This document shows, piece after piece, positions 41,782 through 50,730 of a stretch of 64,000 nucleotides of DNA; the first letter of the stretch is position 1, and every line of letters starts with the position of its first letter. Under the pieces are notes generated by a model, which was not told the origin of the DNA, did not search any database, and was given only the letters and a program-made list of their open reading frames with translations. Location of the stretch: the NCBI GenBank assembly GCA_031556375.1, contig JAVBTA010000059.1, forward strand, positions 19,789-83,788. The letters are read 5' to 3'. Source of the DNA: BNXB01 sp031556375. GTDB lineage: Bacteria; Bacteroidota; Bacteroidia; Bacteroidales; Azobacteroidaceae. Both the position numbers and the translations under genes were made by a program.

Positions 41782-42669
41782 TTAACCTTTATATGAAGTT
41801 CGATATTTACGTTCCGTATGAAGAACTGCCTGTTCATGAATGCATTGAGCTATATATACAGCCGCATCGGAACGACATGGCGCAAAACTTGGCCAATCAT
41901 TAAAATCTATAATTTTGATAGTACTTTTAGAATCTACCACACAATCTCCGCCATAAACATAAATGCCTAAAACCTTGGCAGCTTCATCACATAACGATTT
42001 CAGATAATCCAGATCGAATGGAATTCCGGTTGCCTGTCCATTAATTTTCTCCCAACCAAATTTACTGTGATTCAAGTCGTTTGGATAAAACCAGTAGAAA
42101 AAATCAGTTCCGGCAACCCCATAAAATTTCACAAGGTCTCCTACAAGATGCTCATTTAATACCGCCGTTTTGATACTTCTTAAAGCATATTCATTCAAAA
42201 CACTTTCCACTTCTTCAATATTGCGGGCATAAGTTACATCTTCACGATGAATAGCATGAAAATCACCGCGCTTAATCCAAAAACGGTCAGCCATACTTTC
42301 CGTACTCACCGGAAGAGGTTCATCCGTTTTCACAATAAGGCTTTTAGGGTGAGGGATATCGTTGGAAACCAATAAACGAGTCATTTTTTCCCGGGTACAA
42401 TTATCTATTCCATAGCCGGAATTGATAACCAGTTTACCTTTATCTTCTTCTTCTTTCAATTTTTGGATAGCGTCTTTATCTCTGACCATATCAAAAATGA
42501 TATCTTCTTTGATTTCAGATTGCAAGAACTCCTGTTCAGTATATTCTTTTACCTGACAACCCTCCCGTTTGAGGTATTCGACGGTTAAATTAAAAATTGC
42601 AGCATCATTTCCTACATGATTAGGTGAATATTGACTACCCCGACGTATACCAGCTATTTCTAATACCAT
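41782..42669 (-). CDS. ATP-grasp domain protein
   Basis: A 295-residue cytoplasmic protein with an ATP-grasp fold. A substrate-binding N-terminal part (about 1-100) is followed by the nucleotide lysine region FWIKRGDFHAIH and the hinge AVLNEHLVGDLVKFYG. The metal-binding end is YGGDCVVDSK, then IIDFNDWPSF. ATP-grasp enzymes join a carboxylate to an amine or similar nucleophile through an acyl phosphate. The substrate is not recognisable. It lies between a nucleotidyltransferase and a CDP-alcohol transferase gene with gaps of 11 and 4 bp, which suggests one pathway. Confidence 0.82.
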   Translation of the reverse strand: MVLEIAGIRRGSQYSPNHVGNDAAIFNLTVEYLKREGCQVKEYTEQEFLQSEIKEDIIFDMVRDKDAIQKLKEEEDKGKLVINSGYGIDNCTREKMTRLLVSNDIPHPKSLIVKTDEPLPVSTESMADRFWIKRGDFHAIHREDVTYARNIEEVESVLNEYALRSIKTAVLNEHLVGDLVKFYGVAGTDFFYWFYPNDLNHSKFGWEKINGQATGIPFDLDYLKSLCDEAAKVLGIYVYGGDCVVDSKSTIKIIDFNDWPSFAPCRSDAAVYIAQCIHEQAVLHTERKYRTSYKG

Positions 42670-42680
42670 AAGATTTATTT

Positions 42681-43388
42681 TTAATTCTCACTTGAAAGCA
42701 GGAATTGTTCCGCTTTCTCAATATCTCCGGCATGATCTACATCTACTATTTTCCCAAATGGATAAGCCTTCAGTTTCAAACCGTTTGTTATTAGTTCCCG
42801 TTGATAATTACGCATTCTTGCAACGCCATTTTCCATACATTTGTTCAATATTGGAAGAGCATTATCCGATAAACAATAAATACCTCCGGAAATATATTCC
42901 TCAGAACCGTCTGACGTATCCAGAAAACCGGCAATCTCCATTTCATCATCTACAGCCACATACAATGGCTTTTCATCATCAATGAACCCTGTTACTGCCA
43001 TCATTCCGTCATGTTCCTTATCCGCAATAAACGATTGTATAAATCCGGAAAACTCATCTTCCCTGAAAATCGTATCAACTGTAGTAAGACAAAATTTACC
43101 TCCATTCAACAATTGACTGATCTCAAAAAAACTATGCATCGAACTTGGTGTCGATTTTATGATCAGATTCAAGGGAACCTTCAGTTTTTTCTTTTTAAGG
43201 TGCTCCTGTACCTGAGTCATCTCCTCATTTACAATTATATTAATTGATTCCGCATCGTTTTCAAGAAAAATATCAATTAACCGGTCAATAAGAGGTCTTC
43301 CATTCAATCGAACCAATGGTTTAGGTTGTACAATTCCTTCTTCAACAAGCCTGGAACCCTCTCCTGCAGCTATTATTGCGTAATTCAT
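42681..43388 (-). CDS. MobA-like/sugar-phosphate nucleotidyltransferase
   Basis: A 235-residue GT-A-like nucleotidyltransferase. The opening NYAIIAAGEGSRL contains the GxGxRL nucleotide loop. PKPLVRLNGRPLIDRLID is the following conserved segment, and TTVDTIF supplies the metal-binding Asp region near 110. The last residues include VDVDHAGDIEKAEQFL, typical of this group. It probably makes an NDP- or CDP-linked intermediate that the CDP-alcohol transferase two genes later could use. It is the first gene of the cluster and is divergent from uvrB. Confidence 0.82.
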   Translation of the reverse strand: MNYAIIAAGEGSRLVEEGIVQPKPLVRLNGRPLIDRLIDIFLENDAESINIIVNEEMTQVQEHLKKKKLKVPLNLIIKSTPSSMHSFFEISQLLNGGKFCLTTVDTIFREDEFSGFIQSFIADKEHDGMMAVTGFIDDEKPLYVAVDDEMEIAGFLDTSDGSEEYISGGIYCLSDNALPILNKCMENGVARMRNYQRELITNGLKLKAYPFGKIVDVDHAGDIEKAEQFLLSSEN

Positions 43389-43452
43389 TTACAGTTTTTT
43401 TTGCCTAAATAAACATACAAAATTGCAAAGAAAGTTTAAGTCTGACAAATTT

Positions 43453-43485
43453 TTTGAGAAATAAATGATTTTTTAGTTAAATTTG
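43453..43485 (+). promoter_or_regulatory. promoter of uvrB-fhs
   Basis: TTTG (43453-43456), a 21-bp spacer and TAAATTTG (43478-43485) match the Bacteroidetes consensus, 28 bp before the uvrB ATG. Confidence 0.7.
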
Positions 43486-43513
43486 CAGTTTATTCAAAAA
43501 AAAACGGCAAAAC

Positions 43514-45535
43514 ATGGATTTTCAACTTACTTCTGATTTTAAACCCACTGGAGACCAGCCGGAAGCGATTTCCGAACTGGTTTCAGGAGTAAAACAGGAT
43601 ATTCCTTATCAAACTCTATTGGGAGTAACCGGATCCGGAAAGACATTTACAATTGCCAATGTCGTCCAGGAGGTCAAAAAACCGACTTTGGTCTTAAGCC
43701 ATAATAAAACTCTGGCTGCTCAACTTTATTCGGAGTTCAAAAGTTTTTTTCCTCAAAATGCCGTTGAATATTTTGTTTCATACTACGATTACTACCAACC
43801 GGAAGCATACCTTCCCTCCTCTAATCTTTATATAGAAAAAGACCTTGCCATCAATGATGAAATCGAACGGTTGAGACTTTCTGCCACATCGGCTCTATTA
43901 TCCGGGCGAAGAGATATCATTATCGTATCATCTGTTTCTTGCCTTTATGGTATCGGTAACCCTGAAGATTTCAAAGAAAACATGATATCCGTTAAACGTG
44001 GACAGATTTTTTCCAGAAATACATTTCTAAGAAAACTGGTCGATAGCTTATATTCTCGAAACCAGGTCGAATTCAACCGGGGAAATTTCAGGGTGAAAGG
44101 CGACACCGTAGACGTATTTCTGGCATACCTGGACTACGCAATACGTATTATGTTCTGGGGTGATGAGATTGAAGATATCCATAGTTTCGACCCTTTGACA
44201 GGCGTTACAATCAGTTCTTTTGATGAATATCATATTTATCCGGCAAACCTTTTCGTGACGACTCGTGAACGTATCAACCAGGCAATCGGAGAAATAGAAA
44301 TCGACCTGGGAAAACAAACGGAATTTTTTAATTCCCAAGGAAGAATCATTGAAGCCAAACGTTTATACGACCGTGTTACATACGACCTGGAAATGATACG
44401 GGAGCTAGGCTATTGCTCCGGAATAGAAAACTATTCCCGCTATTTTGACAACCGGCCTCCGGGAAGCCGTCCTTTCTGCCTCATGGATTATTTCCCGAAA
44501 GATTTCCTGACTATAATTGATGAAAGCCATGTCACAATGCCTCAAATACGTTCTATGTTCGGGGGAGACCGCTCCAGGAAAGAGAATCTGGTTGAATATG
44601 GTTTCAGGCTACAGGCTGCAATGGACAATCGTCCTCTCACATTCGAAGAATTTGAATCATTAACTCCTCAAACAATATATGTCAGCGCAACTCCCAGTGA
44701 ATTTGAACTGAATCAGAGCGAAGGAGTTATCGTGGAACAAGTTGTCAGACCAACCGGACTCCTCGACCCTCCTATTGAGGTCAGACCCAGCCTAAACCAG
44801 ATTGACGACCTGATGGAAGAAGTCAGACAACGAACAGAGAACGGAGAACGGACACTGGTTACCACTCTTACTAAACGAATGGCAGAAGAACTAACCACTT
44901 TTCTTACCAAAATGGGAATAAATTGTGCTTATATTCATTCGGATGTGGAAACGCTGGACCGGATAGAGATTATGGAAAAGTTGAGAGAAGGAGAATTCGA
45001 TGTATTAGTCGGAGTAAACCTGCTCCGTGAAGGTCTTGACCTACCGGAAGTTTCATTAGTAATAATCCTGGATGCGGACAAAGAAGGATTCCTTCGTTCA
45101 CACCGCTCTTTAACTCAGACTGCCGGACGGGCCGCACGTAACATCAATGGGAAAGTTATTTTCTATGCTGATAAAATTACGGATAGCATGCAAAAAACGA
45201 TTGAAGAAACCGAACGCAGAAGAGAAAAGCAATTGGCCTACAATGAAAAACACAATATTGTACCACAGCAAATATATAAAACAACTAAATCTTCTTTTGT
45301 AAAATCTCAAGGTACCACCGAGGCAAAAGCATATATTGAACCTCAAAAGCTAAACATTGCAGCCGATCCGGTTGTTCAGTACATGAGCACGGCCCAGTTA
45401 CAAAACACAATAGAACGAACAAAGAAAGCGATGATGGAAGCTGCTAAAAAACTGGAGTTCCTGGACGCTGCACAATATAGAGATGAATTAATTAAATTAG
45501 AAGAATTACTAAAAGAACATGAAGACCGACATTGA
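43514..45535 (+). CDS. uvrB: Excinuclease ABC subunit B
   Basis: A 673-residue UvrB of normal length. Walker A GVTGSGKTF is near 37-45, and the beta-hairpin region EYFVSYYDYYQPEAYLP is near 91-107. Further helicase motifs are IIDESHVTMPQ, GVNLLREGLDLPEV and QTAGRAARN. A C-terminal UvrC-binding segment with coiled helices ends the protein. It verifies DNA damage for nucleotide excision repair. Its last codons overlap the fhs start by 17 bp, an unusual pairing of DNA repair with folate metabolism. Confidence 0.98.
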   Translation: MDFQLTSDFKPTGDQPEAISELVSGVKQDIPYQTLLGVTGSGKTFTIANVVQEVKKPTLVLSHNKTLAAQLYSEFKSFFPQNAVEYFVSYYDYYQPEAYLPSSNLYIEKDLAINDEIERLRLSATSALLSGRRDIIIVSSVSCLYGIGNPEDFKENMISVKRGQIFSRNTFLRKLVDSLYSRNQVEFNRGNFRVKGDTVDVFLAYLDYAIRIMFWGDEIEDIHSFDPLTGVTISSFDEYHIYPANLFVTTRERINQAIGEIEIDLGKQTEFFNSQGRIIEAKRLYDRVTYDLEMIRELGYCSGIENYSRYFDNRPPGSRPFCLMDYFPKDFLTIIDESHVTMPQIRSMFGGDRSRKENLVEYGFRLQAAMDNRPLTFEEFESLTPQTIYVSATPSEFELNQSEGVIVEQVVRPTGLLDPPIEVRPSLNQIDDLMEEVRQRTENGERTLVTTLTKRMAEELTTFLTKMGINCAYIHSDVETLDRIEIMEKLREGEFDVLVGVNLLREGLDLPEVSLVIILDADKEGFLRSHRSLTQTAGRAARNINGKVIFYADKITDSMQKTIEETERRREKQLAYNEKHNIVPQQIYKTTKSSFVKSQGTTEAKAYIEPQKLNIAADPVVQYMSTAQLQNTIERTKKAMMEAAKKLEFLDAAQYRDELIKLEELLKEHEDRH

Positions 45536-47189
45536 AATTGCACGGAGCATTGAGCTAAAAAAAATCAAGAGGATTGCTGAAAGCATCAATATTCCTCTCG
45601 ATGAAGTAATGAATTATGGAAAATATATCGCCAAAATTCCGGAAGAGTTAATCGATGAAGACAAAGTAAACAAAAGCAACCTAATCCTGGTGACTGCCAT
45701 TACCCCGACCAAAGCTGGTATTGGCAAAACTACCGTATCGATAGGCCTCGCTCTTGGACTAAACAAAATAGGGAAAAATGCGATTGTCGCTTTACGCGAA
45801 CCATCTTTAGGCCCTTGTTTCGGGATGAAAGGCGGCGCCGCCGGGGGAGGATATGCCCAGGTGCTCCCCATGGAAAATATCAACCTGCATTTTACCGGTG
45901 ATTTTCACGCAGTAACATCTGCCCACAATATGATCACAGCCCTCTTGGATAACTATTTATATCAAAACCAGGGAGTTTGTGGTATGGGATTAAAAGAAAT
46001 TCTCTGGAAGCGTGTTTTAGATATTAATGACCGTGGATTGCGGAAAATTGTTACAGGATTAGGAGCATCAACTAATGGGATCACTACGGAAACAGGGTTT
46101 GACATTACTCCGGCATCGGAAATTATGGCAATCCTTTGCCTCTCAAAAAACATAACGGATCTTAAACGCCGCGTCGGAGAAATATTATTAGGTTTTGATT
46201 TTAACAACAAGCCTTTCAAAGTGAAAGACTTAGGAATTGAGGGAGCGATTACCGTATTATTGAAAGAAGCTATTCATCCTAACCTGGTACAAACGACAGA
46301 AAATACTGCTGCGTTTGTTCACGGAGGTCCGTTTGCAAATATTGCCCACGGTTGTAATTCTATCCTGGCAACTAAAATGGCGATGACTTATGCCGATTAT
46401 GTAGTAACAGAAGCTGGATTTGCAGCCGATCTTGGCGCTGAGAAATTCTTCAACATCAAATGTCGTAAAGCCGGATTAAATCCTAAACTAACGGTTATAG
46501 TCGCTACGGCTCAAGGTCTGAAAATGCACGGGGGAATTCCTGTCGAAGACATCAAAAAACCAAGTATTGAAGGCCTTAAAAAAGGCTTTGCAAACCTGGA
46601 CAAACATATTGAAAACATCAAAAAATTCGGTCAAAAAGTAGTGGTGGCTTTCAACCGCTTTGCAGAAGATACTGACGAAGAAGTTGAATTGTTAAAGAAT
46701 CATTGCAAAGAAATCGAAGTCGGATTTGCGGTCAACAATGCTTTTGCCCAAGGAGGAGAAGGCGCCATCGAGTTGGCTCAACTTGTAACGGATACAATTA
46801 CAAACAATCCTTCCGAAAAACTTAAATTCACTTATGAAGATAGTGACCCTATCCGTACTAAAGTTGAAAAGATCGCTTTAAATATTTACGGAGCAGATAG
46901 TGTTGTATTCAATGAACGTTCGGAAAAAATCCTGAAACTGGCTCAAAGCATGAATATCGAACACTTTCCCGTTTGCATTGCCAAAACCCAGTATTCTTTC
47001 TCTGCCGATCCGAAAGCATACGGAGTAGCAAAAGGATTCAAACTGAAAATCAACGACATCGTCATCAACAACGGAGCCGAATTCATTGTAGCTATTGCAG
47101 GAGAGATCATGCGTATGCCGGGATTACCAAAAAATCCGCAAGCAATGAATATTGATATTGTCAACGGATACGTTGAAGGATTGAGCTAA
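45519..47189 (+). CDS. fhs: Formate-tetrahydrofolate ligase
   Basis: A 556-residue ATP-dependent enzyme that makes 10-formyl-THF from formate. The P-loop-like TPTKAGIGKTT (near 64-74), REPSLGPCFGMKGGAAGGGYAQV and the ENTAAFVHGGPFANIAHGCNS segment are diagnostic. The start ATG lies inside the uvrB end (17-bp overlap); the conserved N-terminus IARSIELKKI supports it. A long terminator hairpin follows at 47200-47244. Together with glyA it supplies one-carbon units. Confidence 0.98.
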   Translation: MKTDIEIARSIELKKIKRIAESINIPLDEVMNYGKYIAKIPEELIDEDKVNKSNLILVTAITPTKAGIGKTTVSIGLALGLNKIGKNAIVALREPSLGPCFGMKGGAAGGGYAQVLPMENINLHFTGDFHAVTSAHNMITALLDNYLYQNQGVCGMGLKEILWKRVLDINDRGLRKIVTGLGASTNGITTETGFDITPASEIMAILCLSKNITDLKRRVGEILLGFDFNNKPFKVKDLGIEGAITVLLKEAIHPNLVQTTENTAAFVHGGPFANIAHGCNSILATKMAMTYADYVVTEAGFAADLGAEKFFNIKCRKAGLNPKLTVIVATAQGLKMHGGIPVEDIKKPSIEGLKKGFANLDKHIENIKKFGQKVVVAFNRFAEDTDEEVELLKNHCKEIEVGFAVNNAFAQGGEGAIELAQLVTDTITNNPSEKLKFTYEDSDPIRTKVEKIALNIYGADSVVFNERSEKILKLAQSMNIEHFPVCIAKTQYSFSADPKAYGVAKGFKLKINDIVINNGAEFIVAIAGEIMRMPGLPKNPQAMNIDIVNGYVEGLS

Positions 47190-47199
47190 ATCCTTTCTA

Positions 47200-47244
47200 A
47201 ATAATAAAACAGGGATATCGTTGTAATATCCCTGTTTTATTATT
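47200..47244. terminator. bidirectional terminator between fhs and the beta-barrel gene
   Basis: A perfect 19-bp stem (47200-47218 with 47226-47244) has a 7-nt loop. It includes ACAGGGATAT and ends in A/T-rich tracts on both sides, serving the two convergent genes. Confidence 0.9.
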
Positions 47245-47261
47245 AATCATTATAACCGGGA

Positions 47262-48272
47262 TTAAAAGAACCCGAACCGGTAGTTTGCAGATATCAAGCC
47301 TGACTGACGACCTCCAAGGAAATTAGTCTCAACCCGAAACTGCCAATGACGGTTCATCTGAAACTGAGCCCCTAAGATCATAGCCCAATTACTTGTAGGA
47401 CGTTTTTCAAGATGGTAATGTATTTCATCTGTAGCAACATGTTCCGCAGCTTTATCTACCAGTTTATCCACAAGTTCCTTATTCATCTGTCCCAAAGCCT
47501 GGTACCAGTCGCTACTTTGATAATTTTGTCCGAAATTCGGCATAATTTCAGCTAAAGAGATACGACCTTCAGTTTCATTATTAAGAAAAACCCGCCCTGC
47601 ACCTGTCCAAACAGAAACATTCCTTTCCGGTTTATTGGTAAAATGGAAAACATATCCCACACGTGGAGAAAGATTTATTGCAGTGTTATCATTTTGCAAC
47701 TCATCAAAATGTGTCCATACCTTATTAAAATCTAATGAGAAAAATATAGAACGGATTCCACCTGTAAGCATTGCCCCGAATCCGTAAACATAACCGTCAA
47801 AATTTGCCTGAGTCCCAATGTTTACGGGCTTTTGAGCTATAGAACCTATATTCACATCTGTTTCTACCCAAGCTTTCCCGAATATGCCATAGACATCCAA
47901 AAAAGGAAGCACCCAGAGATCCGTACGCATATTAAAATTTTTCACAGAAGCATTAACTCCACTAAAACCAACAACATCATCAAGATTAACCATTTGTTCA
48001 TCATTCAACCCAACTGACAGATTGGAGATTGAAACTTCCTGATTACCCATATAACCATTCAACATTATGCCGATAGGGTATGGTAATAAAAAACCTTTTG
48101 CTCCGAGTTTCTTAGCTCCAACGGGTAAAGAATACGGATTACTTAGATCTTTTACTTCATTGTAAAGAGCTCCTTGTTTTGAAGTGATCTTAACTCCGGC
48201 GTCTGTTTGTGAAAATATTGTAAAAGTCGATGCTAATACAGCAAAAAATAGAAGGGCAGTAATTTTTTTCAT
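47262..48272 (-). CDS. Outer-membrane beta-barrel protein of unknown function (DUF6588-like)
   Basis: A 336-residue protein with a signal peptide (about 1-22, TIFSQ). Its regularly alternating strands (LWVLPFLDVYGIFGKAW, GYVYGFGAMLTGG, SIFFSLDFNKVWT) and a final strand ending GFF mark an outer-membrane barrel. The pattern resembles the DUF6588 family. It has no obvious partner: it faces fhs and is followed upstream by the CoA transferase gene end. I cannot assign a substrate. Confidence 0.65.
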   Translation of the reverse strand: MKKITALLFFAVLASTFTIFSQTDAGVKITSKQGALYNEVKDLSNPYSLPVGAKKLGAKGFLLPYPIGIMLNGYMGNQEVSISNLSVGLNDEQMVNLDDVVGFSGVNASVKNFNMRTDLWVLPFLDVYGIFGKAWVETDVNIGSIAQKPVNIGTQANFDGYVYGFGAMLTGGIRSIFFSLDFNKVWTHFDELQNDNTAINLSPRVGYVFHFTNKPERNVSVWTGAGRVFLNNETEGRISLAEIMPNFGQNYQSSDWYQALGQMNKELVDKLVDKAAEHVATDEIHYHLEKRPTSNWAMILGAQFQMNRHWQFRVETNFLGGRQSGLISANYRFGFF

Positions 48273-48382
48273 GTTCGAAAATTGAAAATTAGTTAGTTAG
48301 TTAGTTTATTTTAACTTAAAACCAAACTAAAGCCAATTTGTTCAAAAAAATAAAAGTTTTTAAATTTAGAATAAAAAAAACA

Positions 48383-48435
48383 TCATCCCGAACATAGCGA
48401 AAAATCTCAAGAGATCCTCACGGTGTCCGGGATGA
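48383..48435. repeat. CATCCCG-type intergenic palindromic element
   Basis: TCATCCCGAACA (48383-48394) and TGTCCGGGATGA (48424-48435) pair with one mismatch. Inside is a second hairpin, ATCTC-AA-GAGAT. The look (CATCCCG...GATCTC...CGGGATGA) is that of short repeats found in the intergenic regions of many bacterial genomes. It may end the CoA transferase transcript. Confidence 0.7.
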
Positions 48436-48456
48436 CAAATTCCTCTTCATTCTCAA

Positions 48457-49950
48457 TTATTTATAATCTTCCCAATTAACCTGGCTCATATCTCCGGTTT
48501 TATTAAAAACATTATGGAACGCAAAACAAGCTTGCAGATTTTGTGGAGTATGGCCTTTGACTCCCATATTCAGGTAATCGTTCAGCAATTTTTTGTATTG
48601 AGGATGCACACAATTTTCGATAATACTTTCTGCTCTTTGAATTGGAGAAAGTCCTCTTAAATCGGCAACACCACATTCTGTGATGAGAATCTTCACTGAG
48701 TGTTCGCTATGATCGAGGTGAGAAACCATCGGCACTATCGAACTGATCTTTCCCCCTTTAGCAACAGATGGTGTTGTAAAAATTGAAAGGTAAGCGTTAC
48801 GACAAAAATCGGCAGACCCACCGATACCATTCATCATTTTTGTTCCGACAACGTGTGTGGAGTTGATATTTCCAAAAATATCAGCTTCTAGAGCTGTGTT
48901 GATCGCAATCAATCCTAGACGGCGAGCCACTTCAGGGCTATTGGAAATCTCCTGAGGACGCAACACGATTCTTTCTTTAAAGAAATCCAGATTATTATAT
49001 ATATCGTTCAACGCTTCCGTACTCACAGTCAAAGAACATCCACTGGCAAATTTCACCCTATTTTCTTTCATCAATTTGATAACCGAATCCTGAATTACCT
49101 CGGTATATACTTCAAATGCAGGAATATTCTGATTAGATCCCATTGCTCCCAACACCGCATTTGCCACATTTCCAACACCAGATTGAACCGGCAGGAAAGT
49201 AGCAGGAATACGTCCGGCTTTTATCTCTGCTGTAAGAAAATCCGAAACATTTTTACCGATCTGTTCCGTAACTTCATCTGTCGGAGTAAAACCTCCGATT
49301 TCATTAGGAAGATTTGTTTCAACGATTCCGGCAATCTTTTTAGGATCAACTTTGATATATGGAACTCCAATCCGATCACTTGGCTTATAAACAGGGATTT
49401 CACGACGTACAGGAGGGTCTGCAGGTTCGTAAATGTCATGCATTCCCCTAAGTGCTTTCGGATGGAAATGATTTAATTCCAGGAATATTTTATCGGCCAG
49501 ATGGGCAACTGTAGGGGCAATACCAACAGCAGAGGTGAGAATAATTTCACCATCTTCGGTTACATCACAACATTCAAAAATCGCGATAGTAGGTTTCGGC
49601 ATGAAGCCATAACGCAAATATTGTGGTAATTCGGATAAGTGCAAATCAAAATAATGAGCATCACGATTATTCAGTTCTTTACGTAAATCGCCGTTAGACT
49701 GATATGGTGAACGGAATTTTATCGCATGAGCGCGAGCCAGGGCGCCATCGATGGTATCTCCTGTCGATGCTCCGGTAAATATACCTATTTTAAAAGGACG
49801 GCCGGAAGCATGTTCTTGTTCTGCTTTTGCGGCTAATGCTTGTGTAATTACTTTGGGACATCCTGCGGCTGTAAAGCCGCTAAACCCAACTACATCCTCA
49901 TTCTTAATCTGATCTGCAGCTTCTTCTGCTGTAATAAACTTAAAACCCAT
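48457..49950 (-). CDS. Acetyl-CoA hydrolase/succinate:acetate CoA-transferase family
   Basis: A 497-residue class I CoA-transferase-like enzyme. VGFSGFTAAGCPKVI (near 21-35), the IFTGASTGDTIDGALA loop and GVGNVANAVLGAMG (near 257-270) are the CoA-binding parts. The C-terminal half has NGIGGSADFCRNAYLSIF and VTECGVADLRGLSPIQRA-like segments. The family swaps CoA between succinate or propionate and acetate, or hydrolyses acetyl-CoA. For a succinate/propionate/butyrate-forming anaerobe the transferase role is more likely. A reverse-strand -7 box TATCTTTG lies at 49992-49985. Confidence 0.92.
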   Translation of the reverse strand: MGFKFITAEEAADQIKNEDVVGFSGFTAAGCPKVITQALAAKAEQEHASGRPFKIGIFTGASTGDTIDGALARAHAIKFRSPYQSNGDLRKELNNRDAHYFDLHLSELPQYLRYGFMPKPTIAIFECCDVTEDGEIILTSAVGIAPTVAHLADKIFLELNHFHPKALRGMHDIYEPADPPVRREIPVYKPSDRIGVPYIKVDPKKIAGIVETNLPNEIGGFTPTDEVTEQIGKNVSDFLTAEIKAGRIPATFLPVQSGVGNVANAVLGAMGSNQNIPAFEVYTEVIQDSVIKLMKENRVKFASGCSLTVSTEALNDIYNNLDFFKERIVLRPQEISNSPEVARRLGLIAINTALEADIFGNINSTHVVGTKMMNGIGGSADFCRNAYLSIFTTPSVAKGGKISSIVPMVSHLDHSEHSVKILITECGVADLRGLSPIQRAESIIENCVHPQYKKLLNDYLNMGVKGHTPQNLQACFAFHNVFNKTGDMSQVNWEDYK

Positions 49951-49984
49951 GGTAAAGATTTTTTATATTTTAGAATTTTGCACG

Positions 49985-49992
49985 CAAAGATA
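49985..49992 (-). promoter_or_regulatory. candidate promoter of the CoA transferase gene
   Basis: TATCTTTG on the reverse strand is 35 bp before the start codon. It lies next to the inverted repeat at 50002-50050. Confidence 0.55.
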
Positions 49993-50001
49993 CGATTTTA
50001 A

Positions 50002-50050
50002 TTGAGAATTGAGAATTATTTTCAGGCGTAAGCCCATTCTCAATTCTCAA
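50002..50050. repeat. perfect intergenic inverted repeat
   Basis: TTGAGAATTGAGAAT (50002-50016) is exactly complementary to 50036-50050. The loop holds GGC-GTAA-GCC. It is made from the tandem unit GAGAATT and probably ends transcription of the small membrane protein gene at 50055-50480. Confidence 0.8.
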
Positions 50051-50054
50051 CTTA

Positions 50055-50480
50055 TTAATATTCTCTTCGATTTAATACTTCCGAATAGATCACTGCTTTT
50101 TTTAATTCATCAGTATTTGCAGCATCAAACACAAATTCGGAAACATCTGAAATCTCTGCATCTAATGTCTGCATTTCGGGTTCAGAAACTAAAGGAACGG
50201 AAATAGAAGGTACTGCTCTTTTTATTTCCGGATTAAACGCAGTTTGTAAGGCTTGTCTTTTCTCCACTTTTTTTTCAGGAACAGAATCTACTGTAACGGA
50301 TTTCATTTTAGGCAGATTCACAACCGGAGATCCCAAAGGCCTTTCAGAAGGGATTCCCTTAGGTAAAGTCGTATTCTTCATATCCCGTTCCGCTTTCTTC
50401 TTGTTTGAAGACTGGACGATTGATATGATTACAGAGACGATTATAATTAATAAAGGAAGAAAATCTGATAACTTATCCAT
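50055..50480 (-). CDS. Small single-span membrane protein of unknown function
   Basis: A 141-residue protein. One N-terminal helix (about 8-24, FLPLLIIIVSVIISIVQSS) is followed by a basic patch NKKKAERD. A Pro/Ser/Val-rich low-complexity stretch (about 38-115) and a short C-terminal segment FDAANTDELKKAVIYSEVLNRREY complete it. I recognise no domain. The C-terminal motif EL-AVI-SE-LNR resembles the end of other Bacteroidetes hypothetical proteins. It is divergent from miaB and ends at the inverted repeat 50002-50050. Confidence 0.6.
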   Translation of the reverse strand: MDKLSDFLPLLIIIVSVIISIVQSSNKKKAERDMKNTTLPKGIPSERPLGSPVVNLPKMKSVTVDSVPEKKVEKRQALQTAFNPEIKRAVPSISVPLVSEPEMQTLDAEISDVSEFVFDAANTDELKKAVIYSEVLNRREY

Positions 50481-50490
50481 AAAATATCAT

Positions 50491-50730
50491 TATTTTTGCA
50501 GCTCAAATTTAGTGTAAATAAATGAATAACACAATATCATATTGTTTAAAAAATATTAGGGATGACTTCACAGCCACCCCTAACCCATTTAACCAAAACC
50601 TTAACTATGAAAAAATTTTACGTTTTTCACCAGCAAAGGTACACACATTTTTCATACGAACAAATTTTTGCAAAGAAAAATCGCAGGATATGCCGTTAAT
50701 AAATGTTAAATACACATTAATTTTAAAATT
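50491..50730 (+). promoter_or_regulatory. miaB promoter and long leader
   Basis: A -7 box TATTTTTG lies at 50491-50498, which would give a leader of about 225 nt. The leader contains the hairpin TTAGGG (50556-50561) / CCCTAA (50578-50583) and the stretch AACCAAAACCTTAACTATG. A 70-codon frame (50522-50734) crosses it but shows no protein features. The function of such a long leader is unknown. Confidence 0.4.

Noticed and set aside
41778..41837. Upstream ATG for the CDP-alcohol transferase
   Set aside because: It would overlap the ATP-grasp gene by 56 bp and add an unconserved-looking leader. The ATG at 41777 starts 4 bp after that gene.
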